From Phycisphaerales bacterium UBA4658 (GTDB taxonomy: Bacteria > Planctomycetota > Phycisphaerae > Phycisphaerales > UBA1924): DNA of 47,571 bases. Below are positions 34,520-43,017 of the stretch, piece by piece. The notes under the pieces were generated by a model. The model made no database searches and was not told the origin of the DNA. It saw nothing but the letters and a program-made list of their open reading frames with translations. The position numbers and the translations under genes are program-made. Location of the stretch: contig DHLW01000014.1 in NCBI GenBank assembly GCA_002405485.1, forward strand, positions 3,791 through 51,361. The letters are read 5' to 3'. The number at the start of each line of letters is the position of its first letter. Position 1 is the first letter of the stretch.

Positions 34520-36076
34520 ATGCGCGCCCGATCGATCGGTTTGCTCCTCGCTCTCTCCGCTTGCTCCGCTCTGCCCGCACTCGCCGGGCCTTCGGCCGCG
34601 GTCCAGATCGCCAGAGCCGGCAGCGTCAACCAGACGCTCATCGTCGCTCAGGGCAATCAGCCGATCTCCGCCACCGCCGACCTCCGCGTCACGCTCTTTG
34701 ACGCTCCCTTCGGCGGGCTCCAGGTCGGCAACGCCGTCGAGTTCCAGAACGTCCCCGTCAAGAACGGTCAGGCCGATGTGCAGGTGAACTTCGGGCCAAA
34801 CTGCTTCGACGGCCGCCGCAGATACATCCAGGTCGAGTACCGCGTCATCGGCCAGGGTCGCAACTTCATCGCCATGCCCACGCGACAGGAAGTGCAGATC
34901 GCCGGCATGGCCCAGTACGCCGCCGTCGCAGGCCGAGTCCTCAACGCCGTCGCCGGTCCCCCGGGCCCGCCCGGCCCGCAGGGCCCCGCCGGGCCCGCAG
35001 GCGCCGCCGGTCCCGCCGGCCCTCAGGGCCCCGCCGGCCCCTCCGGTGGCCCCGCCGGTCCGCAAGGTCCGCAGGGTCCGCAAGGCGATCCCGGTCCCCA
35101 GGGCGAGACCGGCCCCCAGGGACCGCAGGGTGATCCGGGCCCCCAGGGCCCTCAGGGCCCCCAAGGCCCCGCCGGTCCCTCCGGCGCGGGCGCCGCTCTG
35201 CTGAAGATCGCCACCGGCAAGGTCGGCGCCATCGACTCCGGACCCGCCTTCCGCTTCACCTTCGCTTCCCAGAGCGCGCCCATCGATCCCGCGTTCGACG
35301 GCGAGAACCTCTACGTCCCGCTGCTCACCTCCGGCCGAGTCGTCCAGATCCGCGCTCGCACCGGCACCCAAGTCCGAATCGTCAACCTCAACAACACCTT
35401 CGCCTTCCCCACCGGCGCCGCCTACGACGGCACCAAGGTCTGGGTCCCCACCGGCCAGGGCATGGCCATCATCAACCCCGAAGACGGCACCTTCCAGACC
35501 TTCGACTTCGGCGTCCAGAACCGCGGCATCGCCATCAGCAACGGCACCGTCTACATCTGCAGCCCAAACCTCGGCCAGGTCTTCGCCTTCCCCATCAACA
35601 CCACCGACGGCACGCCCTCCCGCACCTGGGTCATCCCCACCCCAAACGGCATCGTCGCAAACCCCACCGGCGTCTTCGTCTCCAGCTCCTCCACCGGACA
35701 GATCTACCGCATCATCGGCACCGACGCGAACGCCACCGTCGTCCGCACCACCGGCGGCCAGCCGCGCCGCATGCTCATCGCCAACGGCACCGTCTACGTC
35801 GCCGACGGCGCCGCCAACCGCATCTACTCCTTCGCCGTCGACGGCACCGGCTCGGTCACCACCAACACCGTCGGCCTCTCCGCTCCCACCTCCATGGTCT
35901 TCGACGGCGAGAACATCCTCACCACCACCCAGCTCGGCCTCGTCACCGCCTACTCCCTCCCCGCCTTCACGCCCGTCGCCTCCGCACAGCTCCAGATCGG
36001 CATGGACTCCCTCACCTTCGACGGTCGAAACGTCTGGGTCGGCAACAGCTTGAACAACTACATCGAGAAGCGCTGA
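34520..36076 (+). CDS. Secreted collagen-like protein with C-terminal seven-blade beta-propeller
   Basis: A 518-residue exported protein. Residues 1-22 are a signal peptide and 25-140 a beta-rich N-terminal module with no recognised family. Residues 146-224 are 26 Gly-X-Y triplets, mostly GPQ, GPA and GDP, with one inserted Gly at 176/177 that shifts the register. The remaining 290 residues form seven similar units built on FDGxNLYVPxxxxG, as in NHL/SMP-type propellers (for example [62 protein letters not shown]). A trimeric stalk bearing propeller heads is a reasonable inference. GGAGG precedes the ATG by 6 bases. The stop is 7 bases from the convergent dockerin gene. Confidence 0.88.
   Translation: MRARSIGLLLALSACSALPALAGPSAAVQIARAGSVNQTLIVAQGNQPISATADLRVTLFDAPFGGLQVGNAVEFQNVPVKNGQADVQVNFGPNCFDGRRRYIQVEYRVIGQGRNFIAMPTRQEVQIAGMAQYAAVAGRVLNAVAGPPGPPGPQGPAGPAGAAGPAGPQGPAGPSGGPAGPQGPQGPQGDPGPQGETGPQGPQGDPGPQGPQGPQGPAGPSGAGAALLKIATGKVGAIDSGPAFRFTFASQSAPIDPAFDGENLYVPLLTSGRVVQIRARTGTQVRIVNLNNTFAFPTGAAYDGTKVWVPTGQGMAIINPEDGTFQTFDFGVQNRGIAISNGTVYICSPNLGQVFAFPINTTDGTPSRTWVIPTPNGIVANPTGVFVSSSSTGQIYRIIGTDANATVVRTTGGQPRRMLIANGTVYVADGAANRIYSFAVDGTGSVTTNTVGLSAPTSMVFDGENILTTTQLGLVTAYSLPAFTPVASAQLQIGMDSLTFDGRNVWVGNSLNNYIEKR
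34955..35191 (+). repeat. Collagen-like GXY triplet repeat
   Basis: This stretch encodes 26 Gly-X-Y triplets with one extra Gly codon breaking the register. At DNA level it is a GC-rich 9-base-periodic tract of ggc/ccc/cag-type codons, prone to slippage. It is coding and not a CRISPR or satellite. Confidence 0.85.
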
Positions 36077-36083
36077 GCGCCCC

Positions 36084-36887
36084 TCACCCGCACCCTGTAA
36101 ACCACGAGTTCAGAAACTCGAACACGTCCGACACGTCCGCCCCGGGCGCGTCGTTGATGTCTGCCCGCGCATCGCCCACGAACCACAGATTCAGATACTC
36201 GAAGATGTCCGACGCCGTCGCCGCGCCCGACTGATCGATGTCGCCCGCGCACGCCGGCCCGATCCGCACGATCTGCATCCCGTTCACGCACGCCGCCTCC
36301 GCCTGCGGATCCTTGTCCAGAAGCACCCGCATCTCGCCGCGGGCAAAGATGTCCAGCCGATGCACCACGTGCGTCACGCCCTGGACAAAGCCCGCCGCCG
36401 GCACGACCCCGCCGCAGAACAACGTGTCATCAACCGACCGTACCGCCCCGATGGCCGCGATGAACTCCGGCGGCGCAGCGGGACAGATCGCGTACACGAA
36501 CACCCGGTACCGCCCCGGCGCAAGCCCCGTGAGCACGAGCTCCACTGGCCGGATGATGCTCAGGTCCACATAGTCGTCGATCAGCCGCTCCCGATCTCCC
36601 GTCGTCACAGGGTCGTTGTCGCCCCCGATGCCCGCGTTCCCGAACGCCGTGATCACCACCCCCGTCGGCTGGTCGCCGATGTCGCGCAGCGCGGCCCCGA
36701 ACCGGGGCAGCCCCACCAGCGGGTTCCAGTACCCCGCCTGCCCGCTCGCTCCCGCAAAGGTCGCACTCGGCGCGTCGTACCCCGGTATGAACGGGATCGA
36801 GTCAAAGTCGATGTTGAACGACTGACCGCACGCCAGCCGAGCCGACGCACACACGACCGCCGCGACGAGAATCGACTTGCAACACAT
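36084..36887 (-). CDS. Secreted protein with C-terminal tandem dockerin-like repeats
   Basis: A 267-residue exported protein. The signal peptide is MCCKSILVAAVVCASARLACGQ. The middle (FNIDFDSIPFIPGYDAPSATF, VELVLTGLAPGRYRVFVYAIC) resembles a beta-sandwich of the PEP-CTERM/carbohydrate-binding type. The end carries two dockerin-like loops, GDIDQSGAATASDIFEYLNLWFVG and ADINDAPGADVSDVFEFLNSWFTGCG, with a terminal Cys-Gly. GGGAG seven bases upstream fixes the ATG at 36887; ATG 36905 is possible but less well placed. It is 37 bases downstream of aroC on the same strand, so read-through from aroC is possible. Confidence 0.82.
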   Translation of the reverse strand: MCCKSILVAAVVCASARLACGQSFNIDFDSIPFIPGYDAPSATFAGASGQAGYWNPLVGLPRFGAALRDIGDQPTGVVITAFGNAGIGGDNDPVTTGDRERLIDDYVDLSIIRPVELVLTGLAPGRYRVFVYAICPAAPPEFIAAIGAVRSVDDTLFCGGVVPAAGFVQGVTHVVHRLDIFARGEMRVLLDKDPQAEAACVNGMQIVRIGPACAGDIDQSGAATASDIFEYLNLWFVGDARADINDAPGADVSDVFEFLNSWFTGCG

Positions 36888-36924
36888 TCCAGGCTCCCGT
36901 GCCATCGATCCGTCCCGATCACGC

Positions 36925-38112
36925 TCACCCGCGGTCCAGCGGCAGACCCCGCGCAAGCTCGAGATAGCGACGGTACTGCGCCTCGACCTCCACCATCGAG
37001 TCGCCCCCGAACTTCTCGCGCACCGCCCGCGCGATCTCGAACGCCACCACGTTCTCCATCACCACGCTCGCCGCAGACACCGCACAGATGTCCGACCGCT
37101 CGTACGCGCTCGTCGCCGCCTGCTTGGTGTTCAGATCAACGCTCGGCATCCCCTGCAGCAGCGTCGCGATCGGCTTCATCGTCCCGCGCACCACCACCGG
37201 CGCGCCGTTGGTCATCCCGCCCTCGGTCCCGCCGGCGTTGTTGCTGCTCCGCACGAACCCAAGCGACGCCGTCCCCGATCGCGATGGATCGAACGCGATC
37301 GGGTCGTGCACCTTCGAGCCCGGCCGGAACGCGCACTCCTTCCCAAGCCCGATCTCCACCGCCTTGAACGCCTGGATCCCCATCACCGCCCCCGCCAGCC
37401 GCGCGTCCAGTCGATCAAACCAGTTCATCGTCGACCCGAGCCCCGGCGGACACCCAAACACGTGCGCCTCCACCAGGCCGCCCACCGTGTCCTTGTCGAT
37501 CTTCGCCTGCCGAATGATCGCGCACATCCGCTCAGTCGCCGCGCCCGACGCGCCATCCGGACAGTACACCTCGCTCGCGTCCCGCTCGGCGACCAGCGAA
37601 CGCCACGACCCCTCCGCCACCTCCCCCGCCCACGTCGCGTCCAGGATCGCCCGCACGAACCCGAACGTCTCGATCCCCACCGCCCGCAGCATGCACCGCG
37701 CAAGTGCGCCCGCCGCCACACGCGCCGCCGTCTCCCGCGCGCTCGCCCGCTCCAGCGTCTCCCGGCAATCCGTCGTCAGATACTTCACGCTCCCCGCCAT
37801 GTCCGCGTGCCCCGGTCGCGGCGTGTGCACGGGCGGCGTCTTCGCCAGATCATCCAGCCGCGAGTCCTTGTTCGCCACCTTCAGCAGGATCGGCGATCCG
37901 ATCGATCGCCCACGCCGAACTCCAGACAGCACCTCCACCCTGTCCGTCTCGATCCGCTGCCGCGCCCCGCGCCCATACCCGCCCTGCCTGCGGCTCAGCT
38001 CGCCGTTGATGAAGTCCACGTCCACGTCCACCCCGGCGGGCATGCCCGACACAAGGGCCACAAGCGCCGGACCGTGCGACTCTCCGGCGGTCTGATACGT
38101 CAGGTGCGACAT
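36925..38112 (-). CDS. aroC: Chorismate synthase
   Basis: A 395-residue FMN-dependent enzyme that makes chorismate from EPSP, the last step of the shikimate pathway. Signatures are TAGESHGPAL near the N-terminus, RRGRSIGSPILL, the segment HTPRPGHADMAGSVKY, ERASARETAARVAAGA and RSSNNAGGTEGG with MTNGAPVVVR. Length is somewhat above the usual 360. CATACT (38122-38127, minus strand) lies 9 bases before the ATG and the intervening bases include GGAG. It is divergent from the HAD phosphatase gene across 102 bases. No other aro genes are in the window. Confidence 0.96.
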   Translation of the reverse strand: MSHLTYQTAGESHGPALVALVSGMPAGVDVDVDFINGELSRRQGGYGRGARQRIETDRVEVLSGVRRGRSIGSPILLKVANKDSRLDDLAKTPPVHTPRPGHADMAGSVKYLTTDCRETLERASARETAARVAAGALARCMLRAVGIETFGFVRAILDATWAGEVAEGSWRSLVAERDASEVYCPDGASGAATERMCAIIRQAKIDKDTVGGLVEAHVFGCPPGLGSTMNWFDRLDARLAGAVMGIQAFKAVEIGLGKECAFRPGSKVHDPIAFDPSRSGTASLGFVRSSNNAGGTEGGMTNGAPVVVRGTMKPIATLLQGMPSVDLNTKQAATSAYERSDICAVSAASVVMENVVAFEIARAVREKFGGDSMVEVEAQYRRYLELARGLPLDRG

Positions 38113-38214
38113 CGCTCCAACAGTATGGCGTGTCTCCTCCGTCGCCCGCGACCACGCACGCACGCCCGTGATCCTTCCGGCTCCGGTTCCGTTTGCGAGT
38201 ACCCTCAGGCCCCC

Positions 38215-38997
38215 ATGTCGTTCGCCGCGCCCCATCACCGCTTCGACGCCGTCATCTGCGACATCGACGGGTGCCTCTCCCCCGAGTCCAGCACCCCCAT
38301 GGATGTCGAGGCCCTCGCACTCATCGCCGCCCACAACCGCGCCGCGCAGACCCATCGCGATCGTTCCGTCGTCACGCTCTGCTCCGGTCGCCCTCAGCCC
38401 TTTGCCGAGGCCATGTGCCGCATGATCGCCAACGCCTCGCTCCCGCTCATCGCGGAGAACGGCGTCTGGATGTACCTCCCATCGAGCAACCAGTACCTGA
38501 TGGACCCGGCCATCACCCGCGAGCATCGATCCATGGTCCGCGACCTCGCCGCTTGGCTCGACGAGACCCTCGGCCCGATGGGCGTCACCCAGCAGCCCGG
38601 CAAGGCCTGCAGCGTCTCCCTCTTCCACCCCGACACGCCCTTGCTCGCCGCCCAGCGCGACCGCATCGCCGCCGAGTGCCGGCGCCGCGGGTGGCCCATC
38701 CGCGTCAGCATGACCTGGCTCTACATCAACTGCGACCTCGCCCACATCAGCAAGGCCACCGGCATCGCCCGCTTTCTCCAGCACACCGGCCTCCGCTCCG
38801 ACCGCTGCGCCGGCATCGGCGACACCTCCAGCGATCTGGCCATCCGCGACGCCGTCGCCTACTTCGCCTGCCCCGCCAACGCCGTTGATGAGATCAAGAG
38901 CCGCTCCGACTACGTCGCCGCCGCTCCCGAGGCCCGCGGCGTGCTCGAAATCCTGAGCGTCCTCGGCGTCGGTGCTCGCCCCGCCTCCGACTCTTGA
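38215..38997 (+). CDS. HAD-superfamily hydrolase with type IIB cap
   Basis: A 260-residue phosphatase-like protein. HAD motif I is DIDG (D16, D18) in AVICDIDGCLS, motif II is a Thr/Ser in VVTLCSGRP, motif III is K180 in HISKATGIARFL, and motif IV is GDTSSD (202-207). The Cof-type/sucrose phosphatase group shares this layout, and phosphoglycolate or mannosyl-3-phosphoglycerate phosphatases are candidates, but the substrate cannot be told. TACCCT ends 9 bases before the ATG without a Shine-Dalgarno. It ends 41 bases before the RNase P RNA gene. Confidence 0.88.
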   Translation: MSFAAPHHRFDAVICDIDGCLSPESSTPMDVEALALIAAHNRAAQTHRDRSVVTLCSGRPQPFAEAMCRMIANASLPLIAENGVWMYLPSSNQYLMDPAITREHRSMVRDLAAWLDETLGPMGVTQQPGKACSVSLFHPDTPLLAAQRDRIAAECRRRGWPIRVSMTWLYINCDLAHISKATGIARFLQHTGLRSDRCAGIGDTSSDLAIRDAVAYFACPANAVDEIKSRSDYVAAAPEARGVLEILSVLGVGARPASDS

Positions 38998-39025
38998 CCC
39001 TCTTCGGCCCGCTCTCGTCTGGGCA

Positions 39026-39031
39026 TACGAT
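39026..39031 (+). promoter_or_regulatory. Candidate -10 element of rnpB
   Basis: TACGAT ends 7 bases before the predicted 5' end of RNase P RNA (GGGTGC at 39039). Because the RNA end is set by base pairing, this is an independent anchor for the -10 sequence seen before many starts in the window. Confidence 0.5.
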
Positions 39032-39038
39032 CTCGCAC

Positions 39039-39478
39039 GGGTGCCAAGGGCGGCCGCCGGCTCGCTCGCAAGGGCGCGACGGAGGAAAGTCCGAGCACGA
39101 CAGGACACGGTGGTGGGTAACCCCCACCCGTCCGGGATGGATCCGGACGCGGGACAGTGCCACAGAGAACACACCGCCGATGGCCCGCTCACGCGGGATC
39201 AGGTAAGGGTGAAAAGGTGCGGTAAGAGCGCACCGCTCCCCTGGTGACAGGCGAGGCATGGCAAACCCCACCGCGTGCAAGGTCACGCAGCTCCCGCGGC
39301 GTGTGTGTTCGCCACGCCGGCGTGCGGTTCGCACGTTCGGGAAACCGACGAGGGCGGGTAGACCGCTTCAGTCCCGGACGCAAGCCCGGGACGAGAGAAA
39401 TGGCCGCCACGCCTCGGTGGCCAGGTCCAACGACCTGGTACCCCGCGGCGGACAGAACTCGGCTTACGCCAAGCACCC
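39039..39478 (+). ncRNA. rnpB: RNase P RNA (bacterial type A)
   Basis: The catalytic RNA that trims the 5' leader from precursor tRNAs. All universally conserved blocks are present in order: GGAGGAAAGTCCGAGC (39081-39096), a GGACAGTGCCACAGAGAACA block (about 39152-39171), GGTAAGGGTGAAAAGGTGCGG (start about 39202) and GACAGAACTCGGCTTACG (39451-39468). The outer P1 helix can form between GGGTGC (39039-39044) and GCACCC (39473-39478), which sets the ends. About 440 bases is at the upper end for type A. A promoter-like TACGAT precedes and a strong terminator follows. Reading frames on either strand over this segment are spurious. Confidence 0.97.
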
Positions 39479-39485
39479 ATCCGTG

Positions 39486-39522
39486 CACCGGCCTCCGGGA
39501 AACCGGGGGCCGGTGGCCTTTT
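39486..39522 (+). terminator. Rho-independent terminator of rnpB
   Basis: CACCGGCC (39486-39493) pairs with GGCCGGTG (39508-39515), with an inner CCGG/CCGG pairing around a GAAA loop, followed by CCTTTT. It lies 8 bases after the RNA 3' end. Confidence 0.85.
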
Positions 39523-39575
39523 GGGCAAGACCATCCCCTGCACCGCCGACCCGCCCCCCAGCCCATCGGCCGACA

Positions 39576-39591
39576 TGTTCCACGTGGAACA
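39576..39591. promoter_or_regulatory. parS site (ParB-binding centromere-like sequence)
   Basis: TGTTCCACGTGGAACA is a perfect 16-bp palindrome (18 bp with flanking A/T) and matches the bacterial parS consensus TGTTNCACGTGNAACA, identical in core to sites used by Pseudomonas ParB. It sits in a noncoding gap between the rnpB terminator and a Gfo/Idh-like gene. ParB loads here and spreads to partition the origin region. parA and parB are not in the window. Confidence 0.9.
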
Positions 39592-39657
39592 TCCGTCGCG
39601 CCGTCACACCCTCAGAACTCCTCAGCCGATCTCCCGCCAGCCGGTACACTGCCCCTG

Positions 39658-40797
39658 ATGTCCGCCGACTCCGCACACGCCGAACGCACGAGCGCACGAG
39701 CGCTCCGGCGCGCCTTGCTCTGGCTGGACCCTGAACAGGTGGATCTCTTCCGCGGCATCGCCGAAACCGCCGAGCTTGCCGTCGCTTCCGTTGGCGACGC
39801 CTCCGCCACGCGGGGTCGCGCCGCCGACCTCGCCACGACGTTCGACGCAGCGCCTGTCGATGACCTCCGGCGCGCGCTGAGCACCTCGGATCTCGATCTG
39901 GTCCTCCTCGGCGCCGCCGTTGGCACCGAGTACGCACCGGTCCTGAAAGAGTGCGTCGACCGCGGCGTCCGCGTCGTTTCTCTCGAACCCCTCCCAGCCG
40001 GCGTCCTGGAGGTCCTCGCACCAGCCGCCGAGGGCGGCTTTGGTCCAGGCGCCGACAACGGCATGGGGCTCTCGTTGGGCCCGGAACCTCAGGATGAGCC
40101 CGCCCCGGACCCGACCACCGCCGCCGAGTGGGCCGTCTTTGTCCCGCTGGCACGCCACGCCGCGGTCGTCCGCAACGCCGTCGAGGTCATCCAGCAGCTC
40201 GGCACGCTCCGCATGGTGAGCGTCCAGACCTATTCCGGCACCGGCCAGGGGTCGCTTGGCGCCAGAATCTTCGACGCCATCGAGCTCATCACCTGGCTGC
40301 TTGGTCAACCCGAGACCATCGACGCGGCTCTCGTTCCCGCAACCTCCATCCCCGCCTCCGCCGCCGCCCCCGCGGGCGCTCCAACCCTCCGCGGGCTCGA
40401 AGGCGATCTCACCGCCACGCTTCGCTACTCCGGTGGTGCGGCGGGCTCGATCGTCGCCTCCAGCAGGGCCGGACGTTGGAGCCGAACCATCACCCTCGTC
40501 GGCGAGCACGGCCGGGTCCGCATCTATGACGACGGTCTTGAGTGGATCAACGCTCAGGGCGCGGTCGTCGAGGCCTCCCGGGATGCCCACCGGATCCGCG
40601 GCGCATCCCAGGTAGAGCCCAGCCAGTTGGCGGCGGTCCGGGTCATCAGCGAGCAGGTCCTCCGACTGCTCGATCCCGCTCGCGCTGCGTCCCCGCCCAG
40701 CAACATCCTGAGCGTGCTGGCAACCGCCGGCGCAGCCCTCCTCAGCGCCCGCACCGGTCAAGGCGAAAGCCCCGACGTCATGCTCCGCATGAAGTAG
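39658..40797 (+). CDS. Gfo/Idh/MocA-like protein with degenerate nucleotide-binding site
   Basis: A 379-residue protein whose C-terminal half resembles Gfo/Idh/MocA oxidoreductases: ARIFDAIELITWLLGQPETIDA, then GDLTATLRYSGGAAGSIVASSRAGRWSRTITLVGEHGRVRIYDD. The N-terminal half has the right strand and helix order (ALLWLDPE, ELAVASVGD, DLDLVLLGAAVGTEYAPVLKECVDRG, VVSLEPLPAG) but lacks a GxGxxG motif and the usual EKP lysine, so NAD(P) binding and catalysis are doubtful. TACACT ends 7 bases before the ATG and no Shine-Dalgarno is present. Confidence 0.65.
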   Translation: MSADSAHAERTSARALRRALLWLDPEQVDLFRGIAETAELAVASVGDASATRGRAADLATTFDAAPVDDLRRALSTSDLDLVLLGAAVGTEYAPVLKECVDRGVRVVSLEPLPAGVLEVLAPAAEGGFGPGADNGMGLSLGPEPQDEPAPDPTTAAEWAVFVPLARHAAVVRNAVEVIQQLGTLRMVSVQTYSGTGQGSLGARIFDAIELITWLLGQPETIDAALVPATSIPASAAAPAGAPTLRGLEGDLTATLRYSGGAAGSIVASSRAGRWSRTITLVGEHGRVRIYDDGLEWINAQGAVVEASRDAHRIRGASQVEPSQLAAVRVISEQVLRLLDPARAASPPSNILSVLATAGAALLSARTGQGESPDVMLRMK

Positions 40798-40879
40798 CGC
40801 CCGCATGCAGGAAGACGCCTCGGGCGAGCTCCGCATCGGGACTGTGAGCACCCGCGAGACCAAGACCGACACGGCGGGT

Positions 40880-42685
40880 TCAGCAGCCGGCAAACCAAGC
40901 GTTCAGGAACGTGAAGATGTCCTGAACCTCCACGCCGTTCATGCCGTCAAAGTCCGCCGCGACGTCGCCTGCGAACCACGCATTCAGGAATGAGAAGATG
41001 TCCTGCACGTCCACGCCGTTCACGCCGTCGAAGTCGGCCGGGCACGCCGGTGGAGCGTCCGGGGCGAAGTACACGATCGCGTCCGTCGTGGCGGGGTCTT
41101 CGACGAAGTTCACGCCGATGGCGAGCTTGTCGTCGTCGTTGAGCGAACTCTCCCCTCCCGACTGCCCGGCGTTGTTTCCCCGGAGCAGGAACGAGGACGC
41201 CGTCCGCGTGCCCACGGAGAGAGCGAACGTGTCTCCCTCGCGGAGCAGCAGCACGGGATCCTGATTCAGCCGCTTGATGAACAGGGCGGAGTCGTTGCTC
41301 GACGAGACGCTCGGGCCGGTAAGCGCCGCGGTGAAGACGATCGTCCCGTTCCGGTTGACCACGAACCGGGTGAAATCGCCAAAGAGCGTTCCTGCCGGGA
41401 GTGGTGCTGGGGCCGCATCGCCCTCGCGCAGGACGAAAGTCGTCGTCCCGGCCTGGGTCACCCGCGCGATGATGGAGTTGTTGGCCAAGGTCACGGCCGT
41501 GCCGGCGAGCAGGGCTCGCACCCACAGACTCGAGTCCGTCGCCGCGCTGCCGCTCCCGTCGAGGGCGACGGTTTGAAAGCTCGACCATCGTTCGTCGAGC
41601 TGCGCACCGGGAATGAGGTCGCCCTTTCGAAACACCCGCGTGATGGACGCAGGCGCGTTCGCCGAGCCCAAGAAGACCGCTTCGTTGTTCGTCGTGCTGA
41701 CGCCGGGCCCCGCGACGGTCTGTACAAACGCCAGATTCGCGAAACGATCCATCGTCCGCGTCAGCACGGTGTTGAAGTCCTGAGCAAACGTGATCCCGGC
41801 GTCCAGTCCGGGCGCCTGCAACCCGCGACGTGTGATGAAGGTGTACGTGTACGCCGGATTCGGTGCGGCAAGACTCGTCGGGGTCGCAAGAATGTACGCG
41901 GTCAGATTCGGACTCGCGATCCCCGTACCCGCCAACTCGCCGGAGAAGATCACCTTGCCCTGCTCATTGATCAGCGGCGGAGTGTTCAGAAACGACATGG
42001 TCACGCCCGACGTGCCCGGGCCGGCATCCGGAAGAGCATCGCCATTCTGAACGACACGACGAGGCAGAGCCGGCGGGCCCGCGTAGATCGCGGAGTTGTT
42101 CGACCCGTCCAGGCCCGTGCCGCCCAAAAGCGCGTTGAACGCGATCTGCCCGTTCCCGGCGACCGTCGGAAGCGTCGTAACCTCGATCCAGGTGAGATCC
42201 GTTGGCTGCCCTGTCTCGATCACGGACGGAACGTTCCCCTCACGCACACGCTCGGTCACGATGCCCCCGTTGACGGTGAACAACGCCCCGTTGCTCGTCG
42301 CGGGGGCCCCGACATACGAGCCGGAGAACACCAGCGTGCCGCCATTGAACCCCATGAATGACCCGGGCTCGCCGAGCTGTCCCGGCACACCACTCTCGCG
42401 AAGGATCGACGTGATCGATCCAGGCAGGCCAAAGAACAACGCCCGGTTGTCGGTGCTCGTGACCGCCCCGGTGAGCAACGACGTGAACGCAATCGCGCCC
42501 GACGGATCCAGGTATGGCGCCGTGTTGTTCTGCAGGGCCGAGTAGTTCACGCCCGCGGGCAGACCCGCCGCCTGGCCCCCGTTGAAGGCCACGACCTCGC
42601 GCGTCCACACCTGCCCGGCCGCGCCGGACGTCCACCCACTCAAAGCCGCCGCGGCAACTGGAACAGTCCAGCGCAGGTCCGTCAT
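40880..42685 (-). CDS. Secreted repetitive protein with C-terminal tandem dockerin-like repeats
   Basis: A 601-residue exported protein with a signal peptide (VAAAALSGWTSGAAGQ). The body is built of about a dozen repeats around the pattern GxIAFxxxLxGxGVxxxNNxALF, as in PEP-CTERM-linked or choice-of-anchor tandem repeat proteins of planctomycetes (for example GQIAFNALLGGTGLDGSNNS, GTIVFTAALTGPSVSSSNDS). The end has two nearly identical dockerin-like loops, each ADFDGxNGVxVQDIFxFLNAWFAG, with a terminal Cys. A candidate promoter (TTGGAC at 42816-42821 and TTAGAA at 42794-42799, minus strand, 16-base spacer) lies about 110 bases upstream. Function unknown. Confidence 0.85.
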   Translation of the reverse strand: MTDLRWTVPVAAAALSGWTSGAAGQVWTREVVAFNGGQAAGLPAGVNYSALQNNTAPYLDPSGAIAFTSLLTGAVTSTDNRALFFGLPGSITSILRESGVPGQLGEPGSFMGFNGGTLVFSGSYVGAPATSNGALFTVNGGIVTERVREGNVPSVIETGQPTDLTWIEVTTLPTVAGNGQIAFNALLGGTGLDGSNNSAIYAGPPALPRRVVQNGDALPDAGPGTSGVTMSFLNTPPLINEQGKVIFSGELAGTGIASPNLTAYILATPTSLAAPNPAYTYTFITRRGLQAPGLDAGITFAQDFNTVLTRTMDRFANLAFVQTVAGPGVSTTNNEAVFLGSANAPASITRVFRKGDLIPGAQLDERWSSFQTVALDGSGSAATDSSLWVRALLAGTAVTLANNSIIARVTQAGTTTFVLREGDAAPAPLPAGTLFGDFTRFVVNRNGTIVFTAALTGPSVSSSNDSALFIKRLNQDPVLLLREGDTFALSVGTRTASSFLLRGNNAGQSGGESSLNDDDKLAIGVNFVEDPATTDAIVYFAPDAPPACPADFDGVNGVDVQDIFSFLNAWFAGDVAADFDGMNGVEVQDIFTFLNAWFAGC

Positions 42686-43017
42686 GATTCTGGATCCCTT
42701 GATCGTCAAACACCCTGAAACGTCCGAGTTGGGCGGGTTCACGATGCACAGCCGGCTCAAGCCGGACTCGCGTGATCCACGCCTTCGATGTTCTTCTAAC
42801 ACACCGGATCCACGGGTCCAAGTAAAAAGCATGAAACTTCCACGAAACGCGCGTCCTCATGGTGCCGGGTCATCCTCCCGCCGTCTGCAGACCTCACCTC
42901 CAGCACGCTCGCACGCCGCCGCACTCTCGGTCCTGAATACCCGGCCAGCGCCCTCTAGCTCCTGCGGCATGTCCCGCGCTTTCCAAACCGTCCCACCGGC
43001 CCCCTCTACCCTCATCC
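42686..43017. other. Divergent intergenic region before the dockerin and phosphotransferase genes
   Basis: A 332-base region. On the minus strand it holds a candidate sigma-70-like promoter for the dockerin gene (TTGGAC, 16 bases, TTAGAA). A CCGGCT-CA-AGCCGG hairpin lies in the presumed leader (42752-42765). On the plus strand TACCCT at 43007-43012 precedes the phosphotransferase ATG by 5 bases. I see no gene in it. Confidence 0.5.

Noticed and set aside
34955..35191. Short-period repeat considered as CRISPR or tandem satellite
   Set aside because: The period is 9 bases with no spacers, and it translates in frame into Gly-X-Y triplets within a secreted protein.
34406..35371. Minus-strand frame rich in Gly, Ala, Leu and Thr opposite the collagen region
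   Set aside because: It is generated by the antisense of Gly-X-Y codons. It has no start context and no homology.
39244..39657. Upstream extension of the Gfo/Idh-like frame into rnpB
   Set aside because: It overlaps conserved RNase P RNA, its terminator and parS. ATG 39658 with TACACT upstream is the sensible start.
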